12,122 bases of DNA, from positions 1-12,122 of the forward strand of contig CABSMZ010000043.1 in NCBI GenBank assembly GCA_902478875.1, given 5' to 3'. The notes under the pieces are model-generated. The model worked only from the letters and a program-made list of their open reading frames with translations, was not told the origin of the DNA and did no database searches. The DNA comes from an uncultured Collinsella sp. (GTDB lineage: Bacteria > Actinomycetota > Coriobacteriia > Coriobacteriales > Coriobacteriaceae). The translations under genes were made by a program, and so were the position numbers. Numbering within the stretch: the stretch's first letter is position 1; each line of letters starts with the position of its first letter. Positions 1-6,444 of the stretch are shown here, piece by piece.

Positions 1-11
1 ATAAGAGACAG
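1..11 (+). other. Tn5/Nextera mosaic-end remnant (sequencing artefact)
   Basis: The first 11 bases, ATAAGAGACAG, are identical to the 3' end of the 19-base Tn5 mosaic end used in Nextera tagmentation libraries. The other end of the window carries the full matching adapter in the opposite orientation, so this is a leftover of library preparation and not genomic sequence. Genomic sequence begins at about position 12. Confidence 0.88.
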
Positions 12-51
12 ACGGCAGATTGGCCAAACGGCGGGCTCGCAGCGTCGAGGG

Positions 52-79
52 GTTCCGGCGTTTGGCAAAACGCCGGAAC
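52..79 (-). terminator. Perfect 12-bp hairpin downstream of the dehydrogenase
   Basis: Positions 52-63 (GTTCCGGCGTTT) and 68-79 (AAACGCCGGAAC) are exact reverse complements around a four-base loop. The hairpin ends three bases before the stop codon of the dehydrogenase that reads leftward into it, as expected for a transcription terminator. It lacks a U-tract on either strand, so it may be a weak or factor-assisted terminator, or an mRNA 3'-end stabiliser. Confidence 0.5.
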
Positions 80-82
80 AAA

Positions 83-1018
83 TCAGTGCTCGATCCAGCA
101 GCGCAGGGTTTCGCCGGCCTGCAGGTGACGCAGGTTCTCTGCGGCGATGTCGACGACGTTGTTGAGCGTGGCGGCTAGGTGGAACCAGCCCGAGACATGC
201 GGCGTGATGAGCATGTTGGGCGCATCCCACAGGGGGCTTGTCTCAGGCAGCGGCTCGGGGTCGGTGACGTCGACCGCGGCGCCGGCGAGATGTCCCGATT
301 CCAGAGCGGCAACCAAGTCGTCGGCGACCACAAGATCGCCGCGGCCGCCGTTGGCAAAGAAGGCACCCGGTTTCATCGCGGCGAAGAACTCGGCGTTCGC
401 CAGGCCGCGGGTCTCGGGTGTGCTCGGCATAAAGGATGCAACGATGTCAGCCTCGGCCAGGCGCTCGGGCAGGGCATCCATGCCGTCCATGTCCTCAAAC
501 ACAATAGGGTAGACGAGTGGATGGCGCTTGATGCCGCGGACGTGTGCGCCCATGCTGCGGCAGAGCGTGGCAAAGTGGCCGCCGATATCGCCTGCGCCCA
601 GCACCAGCACGTTGGCATTTTTGAGCGAGGTGACCGGGCCCAAGTCCTCCCAGCGATGCTCGCGCTGCAGGTCCTGGTAGCCGGGCAGGCGCTTTATCAT
701 TGACAGCACCATGGCAAACATGTGCTCGCTCACGGCCTGGCCGTAGGCGCCCACCGAGCAAGACAGCTTGGCGTCGGCTGGCACGGTGCCGGCGGCCAAG
801 TAATCGTCATAGCCCGCGGTCTGTAGTTGCAGCAGCTGGAGGTGCTCGCATGCGGTAAGCAGGGCAGGGTCTATGTTGCCCAAGATCACGTCGGCGTTGG
901 CGACCTGCTCGCGCGTGATGGCGTCGGAGCTCGTGTAGATAAAGTCCTCGCCCGGAGCGCTCGACTCAAGAATTGCGCGATGGCGGTCGTTGACGGGCAG
1001 CAAAACCAGGATGTTCAC
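83..1018 (-). CDS. D-isomer-specific 2-hydroxyacid dehydrogenase family protein
   Basis: This 311-residue protein belongs to the NAD(P)-dependent D-2-hydroxyacid dehydrogenases, cytosolic enzymes that interconvert 2-keto acids and D-2-hydroxy acids. The Rossmann dinucleotide motif GAGDIG is at residues 141-146. The catalytic triad of the family is visible: Arg226 in GGRGDLV, Glu255 in the DPEPLP segment and His274 in TPHVSG. The length is normal for the family. The start is a GTG at 1016-1018, preceded at six bases by the Shine-Dalgarno-like AGAGGA. The substrate cannot be read from the sequence: the N-terminal substrate domain is divergent and phosphoglycerate, lactate or glyoxylate-type activity are all possible. 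It is separated from the aminopeptidase gene upstream by an intrinsic terminator, so it is probably transcribed on its own. Confidence 0.93.
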   Translation of the reverse strand: MNILVLLPVNDRHRAILESSAPGEDFIYTSSDAITREQVANADVILGNIDPALLTACEHLQLLQLQTAGYDDYLAAGTVPADAKLSCSVGAYGQAVSEHMFAMVLSMIKRLPGYQDLQREHRWEDLGPVTSLKNANVLVLGAGDIGGHFATLCRSMGAHVRGIKRHPLVYPIVFEDMDGMDALPERLAEADIVASFMPSTPETRGLANAEFFAAMKPGAFFANGGRGDLVVADDLVAALESGHLAGAAVDVTDPEPLPETSPLWDAPNMLITPHVSGWFHLAATLNNVVDIAAENLRHLQAGETLRCWIEH

Positions 1019-1091
1019 AAGCAGTCCTCTCCGCTCAGCCTACCAAAAAGGGACAGGTTTATTTTGGCAGGTTTTATCGGGCAAAACGTTC

Positions 1092-1138
1092 AAATAAAAC
1101 GCCGGATGCAAGACGAGCGTGCCCGTCAGCATCCGGCG
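1092..1138 (-). terminator. Intrinsic terminator of the methionine aminopeptidase gene
   Basis: Arms 1100-1109 (CGCCGGATGC) and 1129-1138 (GCATCCGGCG) are perfect reverse complements with a 19-base loop. Read on the minus strand the hairpin is followed directly by TTTTATTTG (1099 down to 1091). It begins ten bases past the stop codon of the aminopeptidase gene. This is a textbook Rho-independent terminator and separates that gene from the dehydrogenase. Confidence 0.88.
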
Positions 1139-1147
1139 CATCTGCGG

Positions 1148-2035
1148 CTACCAGCTCAGCAGCTCGTAGCCGTCCTCGGTCACCACGAGCTGTACCTCGC
1201 ACTGGGCCGAATCGCTGCCGTCCTTGGTGCGCACGCACCAACCATCGCCCTTGCTAATCTTGATGTCGGGCGCTCCGGCGTTGACCATAGGCTCGATGGT
1301 AAAGACCATGCCCGGAGCCATGATGGTGTCCACATCGGGCGCCTCGGTGGTAAAGCCCACAAACGGGTCCTCGTGGAACTCCTTACCGATGCCGTGTCCG
1401 CCGTACTCGCGCACCACGCTAAAGCCGGCGTCCTCGACCGTCTTTTGCACGGCCTCGGCCATGACGGAGAGCGGCAGCCACGGCTTGACGGCCGCCAGAC
1501 CCGCCTCCACGCTGGCGCGGGTGACGTCGACCAGGCGCTGGCGCTCGGCCGAGACTTCGCCGATGCAGAACATGCGGCTCGAGTCGCTAAAGTAGCCGTC
1601 TAGGATCGTGGAGCAGTCCACGTTGATGATGTCGCCCTCGTGCAGCACGTCCGTATCGCAGGGGATACCGTGGCAGACCACGTCGTTGATCGAGGTGCAC
1701 ACGCTCTTGGGATAGCCCTCGTAGTTGAGGTCGGCCGGCGTGCCACCGTGCTCGACGGTGTAGTCGTAGATCATCTGGTCGATCTGGTTGGTGGTCATGC
1801 CCGCGGCGATGTGCTCGCCTACGTAGTCGAGCACGCCCACGTTGATGGCGGCGGAGCGCTTGATGCCCTCGATATCGGCGGGCGTCTTGTAGAGCGTGCG
1901 GGGCAGAACCTCCCAGCCCTCTTCCCACAGGCGCTCGAGGCGCTCGTCGAAGGCGCTGTGGCATTTCTTGTATTTCTTGCCGCTGCCGCACCAGCAAGCG
2001 TCGTTGCGGCCGGGCACGGGTCCTTTGTCATACAT
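1148..2035 (-). CDS. map: Type I methionyl aminopeptidase with N-terminal SEC-C motif
   Basis: This enzyme removes the initiator methionine from nascent proteins in the cytosol. The 295-residue protein carries an N-terminal SEC-C zinc motif (Cys14-x-Cys16-x8-Cys25-His26) within residues 9-26, joined to a complete M24A catalytic domain. By comparison with the Escherichia coli enzyme, all metal ligands are present: Asp140, Asp151, His214 (GGHGIG), Glu248 (FTIEPM) and Glu280, together with the substrate-side His122 (CHGIP). SEC-C extensions of this kind also occur in other Gram-positive aminopeptidases and are thought to help ribosome or protein binding. The ATG at 2033-2035 has AAAGGA eight bases upstream and a TATACT -10 box further up. 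The gene appears monocistronic, with its own promoter and terminator. Confidence 0.97.
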   Translation of the reverse strand: MYDKGPVPGRNDACWCGSGKKYKKCHSAFDERLERLWEEGWEVLPRTLYKTPADIEGIKRSAAINVGVLDYVGEHIAAGMTTNQIDQMIYDYTVEHGGTPADLNYEGYPKSVCTSINDVVCHGIPCDTDVLHEGDIINVDCSTILDGYFSDSSRMFCIGEVSAERQRLVDVTRASVEAGLAAVKPWLPLSVMAEAVQKTVEDAGFSVVREYGGHGIGKEFHEDPFVGFTTEAPDVDTIMAPGMVFTIEPMVNAGAPDIKISKGDGWCVRTKDGSDSAQCEVQLVVTEDGYELLSW

Positions 2036-2060
2036 GGCTAACTTCCTTTCATTCGCAGCT

Positions 2061-2066
2061 AGTATA
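2061..2066 (-). promoter_or_regulatory. Probable -10 box of the map promoter
   Basis: On the minus strand 2066-2061 reads TATACT, matching five of six bases of the -10 consensus. It lies 25 bases upstream of the map start codon and its AAAGGA ribosome site. No good -35 hexamer is visible at the usual distance; the -35 zone is A+T-rich and abuts the arm of the inverted repeat at 2088-2154. Confidence 0.5.
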
Positions 2067-2087
2067 GCCCACCCACGTGTCCATAAA

Positions 2088-2154
2088 AGTTGCGGTGATA
2101 TAGTTCCGATTTAAGCGGTTTAACAGCACAAATAGGAACTATATCACCGCAACT
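2088..2154. repeat. 67-bp inverted-repeat element with perfect 20-bp arms
   Basis: Positions 2088-2107 (AGTTGCGGTGATATAGTTCC) are the exact reverse complement of 2135-2154. After one mismatch (2108/2134) another four pairs follow (2109-2112 with 2130-2133), leaving a 17-base loop. The element occupies the gap between the end of the radical SAM gene and the map promoter. On the minus strand the stem is followed by TTTTAT, so besides being a possible dispersed palindromic repeat it could act as the terminator of the radical SAM gene. The stem is much longer and more exact than a normal terminator needs. Confidence 0.85.
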
Positions 2155-2194
2155 GATGGGGCGGGATGGCGGCACTAGCTGCTGCGTGGTTTTG

Positions 2195-2971
2195 CTAGTA
2201 ACTCACCTGGCAGGGAATGCCGAGGGCTTGAACGCGCGCGGCAATGGCGTCGAGCACCACGGGCGCTGCTTTGGCAAGGCCGGCGACCGGTGTCTCGCGC
2301 GCCACCGTGTAGATGGTCGCCTCCTGCGGGCGAATGCGCTCGAGCGCCGCGAGCCAAGGGCCGACGTACGCTTCACCAGTGTTATCGAGGGACTTGCCCT
2401 GGTACTCGCCGTTCAAAAAGATCGTCTGGATAATAACGTGGCCGTTAAAGCTCGCGAACGTCTCGATCTGGTGCTCGACGTCGTAGGGGCCAACGGGCTG
2501 GTCGAGCAGCTGGATAAAAGCCGGGTCGACCGTATCGAGCTTGAGGATGTTGTCGTCGACCATCATGAGCGCATCGTGCACAGCGGGCTGGTCAGCGCGC
2601 GTGCCATTGGAGAGCACGGCGATCTTGGTGTTCGGGGCCAGCTGGTCGCGAAGTGCGATGGCGCCGGCGATAGCCTGCGGAAACTCCGGTGCGGCGGTGG
2701 GCTCGCCATTGCCGGCGAAGGTGATTACATCGGGCAGCTCGCCCTCGGCTGCCATCTCGCGCAGCTTGGCCTCGAGTGCGTCGAGCACCCCGGCGGCCGT
2801 GTTATACGGCTCATGGCAGGGGCGCTCGGCGTTAAGGCCGTTCTCGCAGTAGATGCAGTCGAACGTGCAGATCTTGCCCGACGCCGGCATCATGTTGACA
2901 CCGAGCGAAAGGCCCAGGCGGCGACTGCGCACCGGTCCAAAGATGGGGCTGGCATTTAAAAACGTAGACAT
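2195..2971 (-). CDS. Radical SAM protein, COG0731 type
   Basis: This 258-residue protein is a radical S-adenosylmethionine enzyme. The [4Fe-4S] cluster motif is Cys35-x3-Cys39-x2-Cys42 (CTFDCIYC), preceded by the conserved FGPVRSRRLGLSLGVN segment (residues 11-26) characteristic of the COG0731 group, which is related to the wyosine-synthesis enzyme TYW1. A FAGNGEPT segment further on matches the SAM-binding GGEP-type motif. Bacterial members of this group have no established substrate, so the reaction is left open. I chose the ATG at 2969-2971 because AAGGAG (2981-2986) lies nine bases upstream; an ATG two codons earlier has only three bases of spacing, and a further in-frame ATG at 3007 would overlap the probable promoter. 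The gene is divergent from the hydrolase gene. Confidence 0.9.
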   Translation of the reverse strand: MSTFLNASPIFGPVRSRRLGLSLGVNMMPASGKICTFDCIYCENGLNAERPCHEPYNTAAGVLDALEAKLREMAAEGELPDVITFAGNGEPTAAPEFPQAIAGAIALRDQLAPNTKIAVLSNGTRADQPAVHDALMMVDDNILKLDTVDPAFIQLLDQPVGPYDVEHQIETFASFNGHVIIQTIFLNGEYQGKSLDNTGEAYVGPWLAALERIRPQEATIYTVARETPVAGLAKAAPVVLDAIAARVQALGIPCQVSY

Positions 2972-3002
2972 AGGCATATGCTCCTTGGGACAGTTGTGCC
3001 TA

Positions 3003-3011
3003 AGCATAGCA
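3003..3011 (-). promoter_or_regulatory. Possible extended -10 promoter of the radical SAM gene
   Basis: Read on the minus strand, 3011-3003 is TGCTATGCT, an extended -10 element (TG-N-TATGCT), about 31 bases upstream of the chosen start codon. No convincing -35 box is seen, which is tolerated by extended -10 promoters. If it is used, transcription would start near 2996 and the upstream in-frame ATG at 3007 could not be the start codon. Confidence 0.35.
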
Positions 3012-3108
3012 TCGGTGCCAAAGTCTGATTCGGGCTTGTGCTTTTCAGATTTCGTTTTTTCACGCCGCCCTCGATGTCCGCGCTATGAGAGGTTCCCGGT
3101 TGGGTACA

Positions 3109-3122
3109 GTTAATGCGTTAAC
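3109..3122. promoter_or_regulatory. Operator-like palindrome upstream of the hydrolase gene
   Basis: GTTAATGCGTTAAC consists of 5-bp arms (GTTAA/TTAAC) around a four-base centre, ending 13 bases before the ATG at 3136. Its position just upstream of the AAGGTG ribosome site would suit a repressor operator. The arms are short and no regulator gene is adjacent, so this is tentative. Confidence 0.3.
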
Positions 3123-3135
3123 AAGGTGCAAGGCG

Positions 3136-3945
3136 ATGGGGCACAACATGGATTTTACGGTCGAGAATGCGGGCACCACGATTGCCTGTCGCGAGTTTGC
3201 CGAGCCGGGCGTGCCGTCGGATGCGCCTGCCTTGGTGTGCGTGCACGGCGCTTGCGTCGACGGCACATTTTTTGACGGGATCGCCCGCGAGCTCGCCTGC
3301 GGCTATCGCGTAATTGCCTACGACCGCCGCGGTTGCGGCGAGAGCGGCGATGCCGCGGACGGGCGCTACGACCTCGCCGCCCAGGCCGCCGACCTGCAGG
3401 CCGTTATCGAGCATGTCGGCGCCCCGGCAAATGTCCTCGCGCACAGCGCCGGTACGCTGGTGACCCTGGAGCTTCTCCGTACAAACCCGGCCATTGTCTC
3501 GCGCGCGATGCTGCACGAACCCGCCGTGACAAACGAGGGCGCTGGCCTGGGCACGGCCCCGGTTTTGCTCGAGATGATTGCTGCGGGAAAGGTCTCGAGG
3601 GCATTAAGAGCCTTCCTGAGTGCCATCAGTGATTCGGATCCTCAAGCTCCCAAGACAACCGAGGCGGAAGCCAAGCATGCCCTGCGCAACGGCCGCAGCT
3701 TTATGGCAAACGAATACGGGATCATTATGACCTGCGTTCCCGATTGGGATCGCGTCCGCGCATCGAAAACAGTGGCCGCCGTGTTTTTGGGCGAGCTCTC
3801 GATTGGCACGCCCCGCGAAGCGGGCACGAGAGCGTCGGCTGAGCTTTTGGGCTGTCCGCTCGTAACGGTCCCCGGCGCGCACAACGGGCTGCGCGATCGA
3901 CCGGTAGCGGCTGCCCAGGCCGTCCGTGGCGTCCTAGGGTTCTAG
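3136..3945 (+). CDS. Alpha/beta-fold hydrolase
   Basis: This 269-residue cytosolic protein has the alpha/beta hydrolase layout. The oxyanion-hole segment VCVHG is at residues 34-38 and the family segment YDRRGCGES at 62-70. The nucleophile elbow is AHSAG with Ser104, an Ala replacing the more usual first Gly. The catalytic His is His249 in VPGAHNG. The acidic member of the triad is less clear; Glu220 or a nearby acidic residue is possible. Substrate specificity cannot be inferred. I chose the ATG at 3136 because AAGGTG lies seven bases upstream; the ATG at 3148 (with GGGG six bases upstream) is an alternative, while an in-frame start at 3085 has no ribosome site and would run through the palindrome at 3109-3122. 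It is transcribed divergently from the radical SAM gene. Confidence 0.88.
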   Translation: MGHNMDFTVENAGTTIACREFAEPGVPSDAPALVCVHGACVDGTFFDGIARELACGYRVIAYDRRGCGESGDAADGRYDLAAQAADLQAVIEHVGAPANVLAHSAGTLVTLELLRTNPAIVSRAMLHEPAVTNEGAGLGTAPVLLEMIAAGKVSRALRAFLSAISDSDPQAPKTTEAEAKHALRNGRSFMANEYGIIMTCVPDWDRVRASKTVAAVFLGELSIGTPREAGTRASAELLGCPLVTVPGAHNGLRDRPVAAAQAVRGVLGF

Positions 3946-3962
3946 CAGCCGCAATAATCAAA

Positions 3963-3977
3963 ACGGGCTTTTCCCGT
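3963..3977. terminator. Weak hairpin after the hydrolase gene
   Basis: ACGGG (3963-3967) and CCCGT (3973-3977) form a 5-bp stem with a CTTTT loop, 18 bases past the hydrolase stop codon. It has A residues on its left side, hence U residues on the minus-strand transcript, and only a short A-rich run on its right. It may be a minor terminator, but the stem is short. Confidence 0.3.
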
Positions 3978-4089
3978 AAACATTTCGACCGTGTTAACAG
4001 ATGCGCCCAGAACCTTACGGCTGCGGCTTCAGCCCTACCGTCTGCCAACTCATGAAAAAGAAACGGTATTCACGTGCGTACCTGCATCG

Positions 4090-4107
4090 ACAAGGTGCTA
4101 CCCTTGT
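4090..4107. promoter_or_regulatory. Inverted repeat in the leader of the c-di-GMP signalling gene
   Basis: ACAAGG (4090-4095) and CCTTGT (4102-4107) are perfect reverse complements with a six-base centre, about 50 bases upstream of the start codon at 4157. This is where an operator would be expected. The interval 3946-4156 otherwise shows a GGCTG/CAGCC hairpin at about 4019-4034 and no clear -35/-10 pair. Confidence 0.3.
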
Positions 4108-4156
4108 AACATTTGGCACCCACTGCTACCAAGCAAAACTACTGAAAGGGCCCCCT

Positions 4157-6040
4157 ATGCTCAATAATCACGAGGCCAATCTAACCGACGAGGAGGCTGC
4201 CGCCGAGGTCGCCCGTGTCGCGAAGACCTACCCCGTGGTGCGTTTGCTGTCTGTCGATCAGATTAAGGGCGATCCTAACTGCCTGCTCGCCGGCGAACGG
4301 TGTCCCTGTCTGCGTCAGTCAAGTCTTGAAGCCTTGGCGGCGGGTTCCGATGAGGTGTCGGAACGGCTGCTCAACGATGGCGTTGAGTACCGCGCTCGCC
4401 TGCGCTCTTTGATGGTTGAGGGCGAGCCTCACGTTCTGCTGATGGTGCGTCCGATTGATGAACAAGAGGCCGCAGAAGAGGACCTTGTCTACACCGACGT
4501 GCTGACGAGCGTGCGCAATCGCCGATATTACGAGGAAAAGCTTCGCAGCGCCCGCATGCAGGCCGGTGTGGCCATGATCGACCTTGATGATTTTAGGGTC
4601 TTCAACGATACCTGTGGCCGTCATGCCGGCGACCTTGCACTCGGTGCGGTGGCGACGGCCATACGAGGCAGTATTCGTTCGACTGATGAGCTTGTCCGCT
4701 ATGGTTGCGATAAGTTTGTGGCCGTCATGCCCAATATCCCCTCCGATGACTTCGCCCGTCGTCTGCGTCACGTATCCGATGCCGTTCATTCCGCGATTAT
4801 TCCGGGCCATGAGCGTGTTAGCTTGACAGCATGTGTTGGTGGCGTTCGCATTAATGGCGAGACGGTCGATGAGGGCGTTGGCCGCGCTGTCCAATTACTG
4901 AGCCGCGCTAAGGCAAAAGCCGGTACGGTCATGACCGATACCGATTCCGTCGATACCTTCCAAAGCGAAAAGCCTTCGGTGCTTATCGTCGATGACTCCG
5001 AGATGAACCGAGCTATTCTCAGCGAGATGCTCAAGGACGAGTATTGCATCCTCGAGGCCGATAGCGGTCGTGCAGCGCTCGACATGGTCGACCGCTATGG
5101 TGATGAGCTGTCGCTCGTGCTGCTGGACATTGTCATGCCGGGCATGAACGGCTTTGAGGTGTTGGGCGATCTGTCGCGCCGGTCGATTATTGACAATCTG
5201 CCTGTCATCATGATCTCGAGCGAAGATTCCGACGATGTGGTGTTGCGCGCGTATGAGCTGGGTGCCTCGGACTATGTCAACCGCCCGTTTGACTCCCGTG
5301 TCGTGCGCCGCCGTGTAAGCAACACCATCCGCCTGTACGCCAAACAGCGCCGCCTGACGAGCCTGCTGTCCCAGCAGTACAACGAGCGCGTAAAGAACAG
5401 CCGCATGCTCATCGACATCATGGCCGGCGTCATGGAGCTCCGCAATGGCGAGAGCGGCAGGCACGTTACGAACATCGAGAAGCTGACCGAGCTGCTGCTT
5501 GGCTGCCTGGTCCACCGTAGCGACAGCATCTCCCTCGACAACGAGGAGCGCTCTACGATTGCCCTGGCTTCGGCACTGCACGATATCGGCAAGATGTCGA
5601 TTGACGATGCGATTCTCAACAAGCCCGGGCGCCTCACGCCCGAGGAGTTCGAGATTATGAAGACGCATACCACGATCGGCGCCGACATGCTGCATGAGCT
5701 GGGCCGCCATCACGCCGGCAATGCGCTTATGGAATATGCGTACCAGATTGCGCGTTGGCACCACGAGCGCTGGGACGGCAAGGGTTATCCCGACGGCCTT
5801 AAGGGCGACGATATCCCCATCGCCGCGCAGGTGGTTTCGGTGGCCGACGTGTACGATGCGCTGACGAGCGTCCGCGTGTACAAGAATGCCATCCCGCACG
5901 AGGAGGCGATTCAGATGATCCTGGACGGTAAGTGCGGCACCTTTAACCCGCTGCTGCTCGACTGTCTGCTCGAGGTGCAAGACCGTATTGCCGAAACATT
6001 GGCGCGTCCTGCCGAGGTCGTTGCGCTTCCTACGATTTAG
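4157..6040 (+). CDS. Degenerate GGDEF - REC - HD-GYP signalling protein
   Basis: This 627-residue soluble protein joins three signalling domains. Residues 1-105 form a PAS-like region with a cysteine cluster (Cys42, Cys49, Cys51). Residues 110-265 are a GGDEF domain beginning YTDVLTSVRNRR, with a metal-site segment IDLDDF (141-146). The signature itself is GCDKF (183-187), so synthesis of c-di-GMP is unlikely, but the inhibitory-site motif RxxD (Arg174, Asp177) is kept at the correct distance. Residues 273-395 are a receiver domain with Asp279/Asp280, phospho-acceptor Asp324 and Ser354; Arg376 stands in place of the usual Lys. Residues 415-625 are an HD-GYP phosphodiesterase with His436, His475-Asp476 (HDIGK), His504, His535/His536 and GYP (543-545), all intact. 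The likely role is c-di-GMP hydrolysis controlled by phosphorylation and perhaps c-di-GMP binding. The ATG at 4157 has AAAGGG six bases upstream; earlier in-frame starts lack one. Confidence 0.93.
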   Translation: MLNNHEANLTDEEAAAEVARVAKTYPVVRLLSVDQIKGDPNCLLAGERCPCLRQSSLEALAAGSDEVSERLLNDGVEYRARLRSLMVEGEPHVLLMVRPIDEQEAAEEDLVYTDVLTSVRNRRYYEEKLRSARMQAGVAMIDLDDFRVFNDTCGRHAGDLALGAVATAIRGSIRSTDELVRYGCDKFVAVMPNIPSDDFARRLRHVSDAVHSAIIPGHERVSLTACVGGVRINGETVDEGVGRAVQLLSRAKAKAGTVMTDTDSVDTFQSEKPSVLIVDDSEMNRAILSEMLKDEYCILEADSGRAALDMVDRYGDELSLVLLDIVMPGMNGFEVLGDLSRRSIIDNLPVIMISSEDSDDVVLRAYELGASDYVNRPFDSRVVRRRVSNTIRLYAKQRRLTSLLSQQYNERVKNSRMLIDIMAGVMELRNGESGRHVTNIEKLTELLLGCLVHRSDSISLDNEERSTIALASALHDIGKMSIDDAILNKPGRLTPEEFEIMKTHTTIGADMLHELGRHHAGNALMEYAYQIARWHHERWDGKGYPDGLKGDDIPIAAQVVSVADVYDALTSVRVYKNAIPHEEAIQMILDGKCGTFNPLLLDCLLEVQDRIAETLARPAEVVALPTI

Positions 6041-6063
6041 TTTGACCAAAGGAGTTTGAATCC

Positions 6064-6420
6064 ATGATTTCCATGCGCGAGACGTATGAGAAGATCGGCG
6101 CCAATTATGATGACGCTTGCGCTCGGCTGATGGGCGAGGAGATGCTTGCCCGCTTTGCCCTCAAGTTTTTGGATGACGAGAGCATGGACAAGCTGGAGGC
6201 CGCCATGGCGGCAGGAGACGCCAAGGAAGCGTTTATGGCAGCTCACACGCTCAAGGGCGTGAGCCAGAACCTGGGATTCGATAATCTGTACGAGCCGGCG
6301 GTCGTGGTGACCGAGGCGCTGCGCGGCGCCGATGCCGTTGACGGCGCTCGCGAGGGAATGCACGCGCTGCAGCAGCAATATGCGGCTACGATGTCGGCCC
6401 TGCGCGAGGCGGCCGAGTAA
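6064..6420 (+). CDS. Single-domain Hpt (histidine phosphotransfer) protein
   Basis: This 118-residue helical protein carries the Hpt signature HTLKGVSQNLG at residues 61-71, in which His61 is the expected phosphorylated residue and Lys64 and Gly65 are the conserved neighbours. Such proteins shuttle phosphoryl groups between receiver domains or from hybrid kinases. It starts 23 bases after the stop codon of the GGDEF-REC-HD-GYP gene, with AAAGGAG nine bases upstream of the ATG, and no terminator intervenes. The two are almost certainly co-transcribed, and the receiver domain of the larger protein is its natural partner. No histidine kinase is encoded in the window, so the phosphate source must lie elsewhere. 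Confidence 0.92.
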   Translation: MISMRETYEKIGANYDDACARLMGEEMLARFALKFLDDESMDKLEAAMAAGDAKEAFMAAHTLKGVSQNLGFDNLYEPAVVVTEALRGADAVDGAREGMHALQQQYAATMSALREAAE

Positions 6421-6444
6421 GAGGCTGTGAGCCTTGATGACTAT

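Noticed and set aside
12..79. tRNA-like string followed by a GGTTCC hairpin
   Set aside because: No cloverleaf can be drawn: the 12-bp stem is far too long for a T-arm and there is no acceptor stem or anticodon arm.
827..1603. A 258-codon plus-strand open frame across the dehydrogenase/map junction
   Set aside because: It is antisense to two conserved genes, crosses a terminator hairpin and shows no family features.
2156..2959. A 267-codon plus-strand open frame opposite the radical SAM gene
   Set aside because: It mirrors the radical SAM coding sequence and has no plausible domain; the opposite strand carries the CX3CX2C motif.
3021..3060. Hairpin (AAGTCTGA/TCAGATTT) followed by six T residues on the plus strand
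   Set aside because: The stem is short, A+T-rich and contains a wobble pair with a 16-base loop, and no plus-strand gene lies upstream between the divergent genes, so a terminator there has no evident purpose.
4001..4156. Possible c-di-GMP riboswitch ahead of the c-di-GMP signalling gene
   Set aside because: None of the conserved class I or II aptamer segments is present; only short inverted repeats are seen.
4895..6049. A 384-codon open frame on the strand opposite the GGDEF-REC-HD-GYP gene
   Set aside because: It lies antisense to a clearly conserved multidomain gene, has no recognisable domain, and reflects high G+C codon bias.
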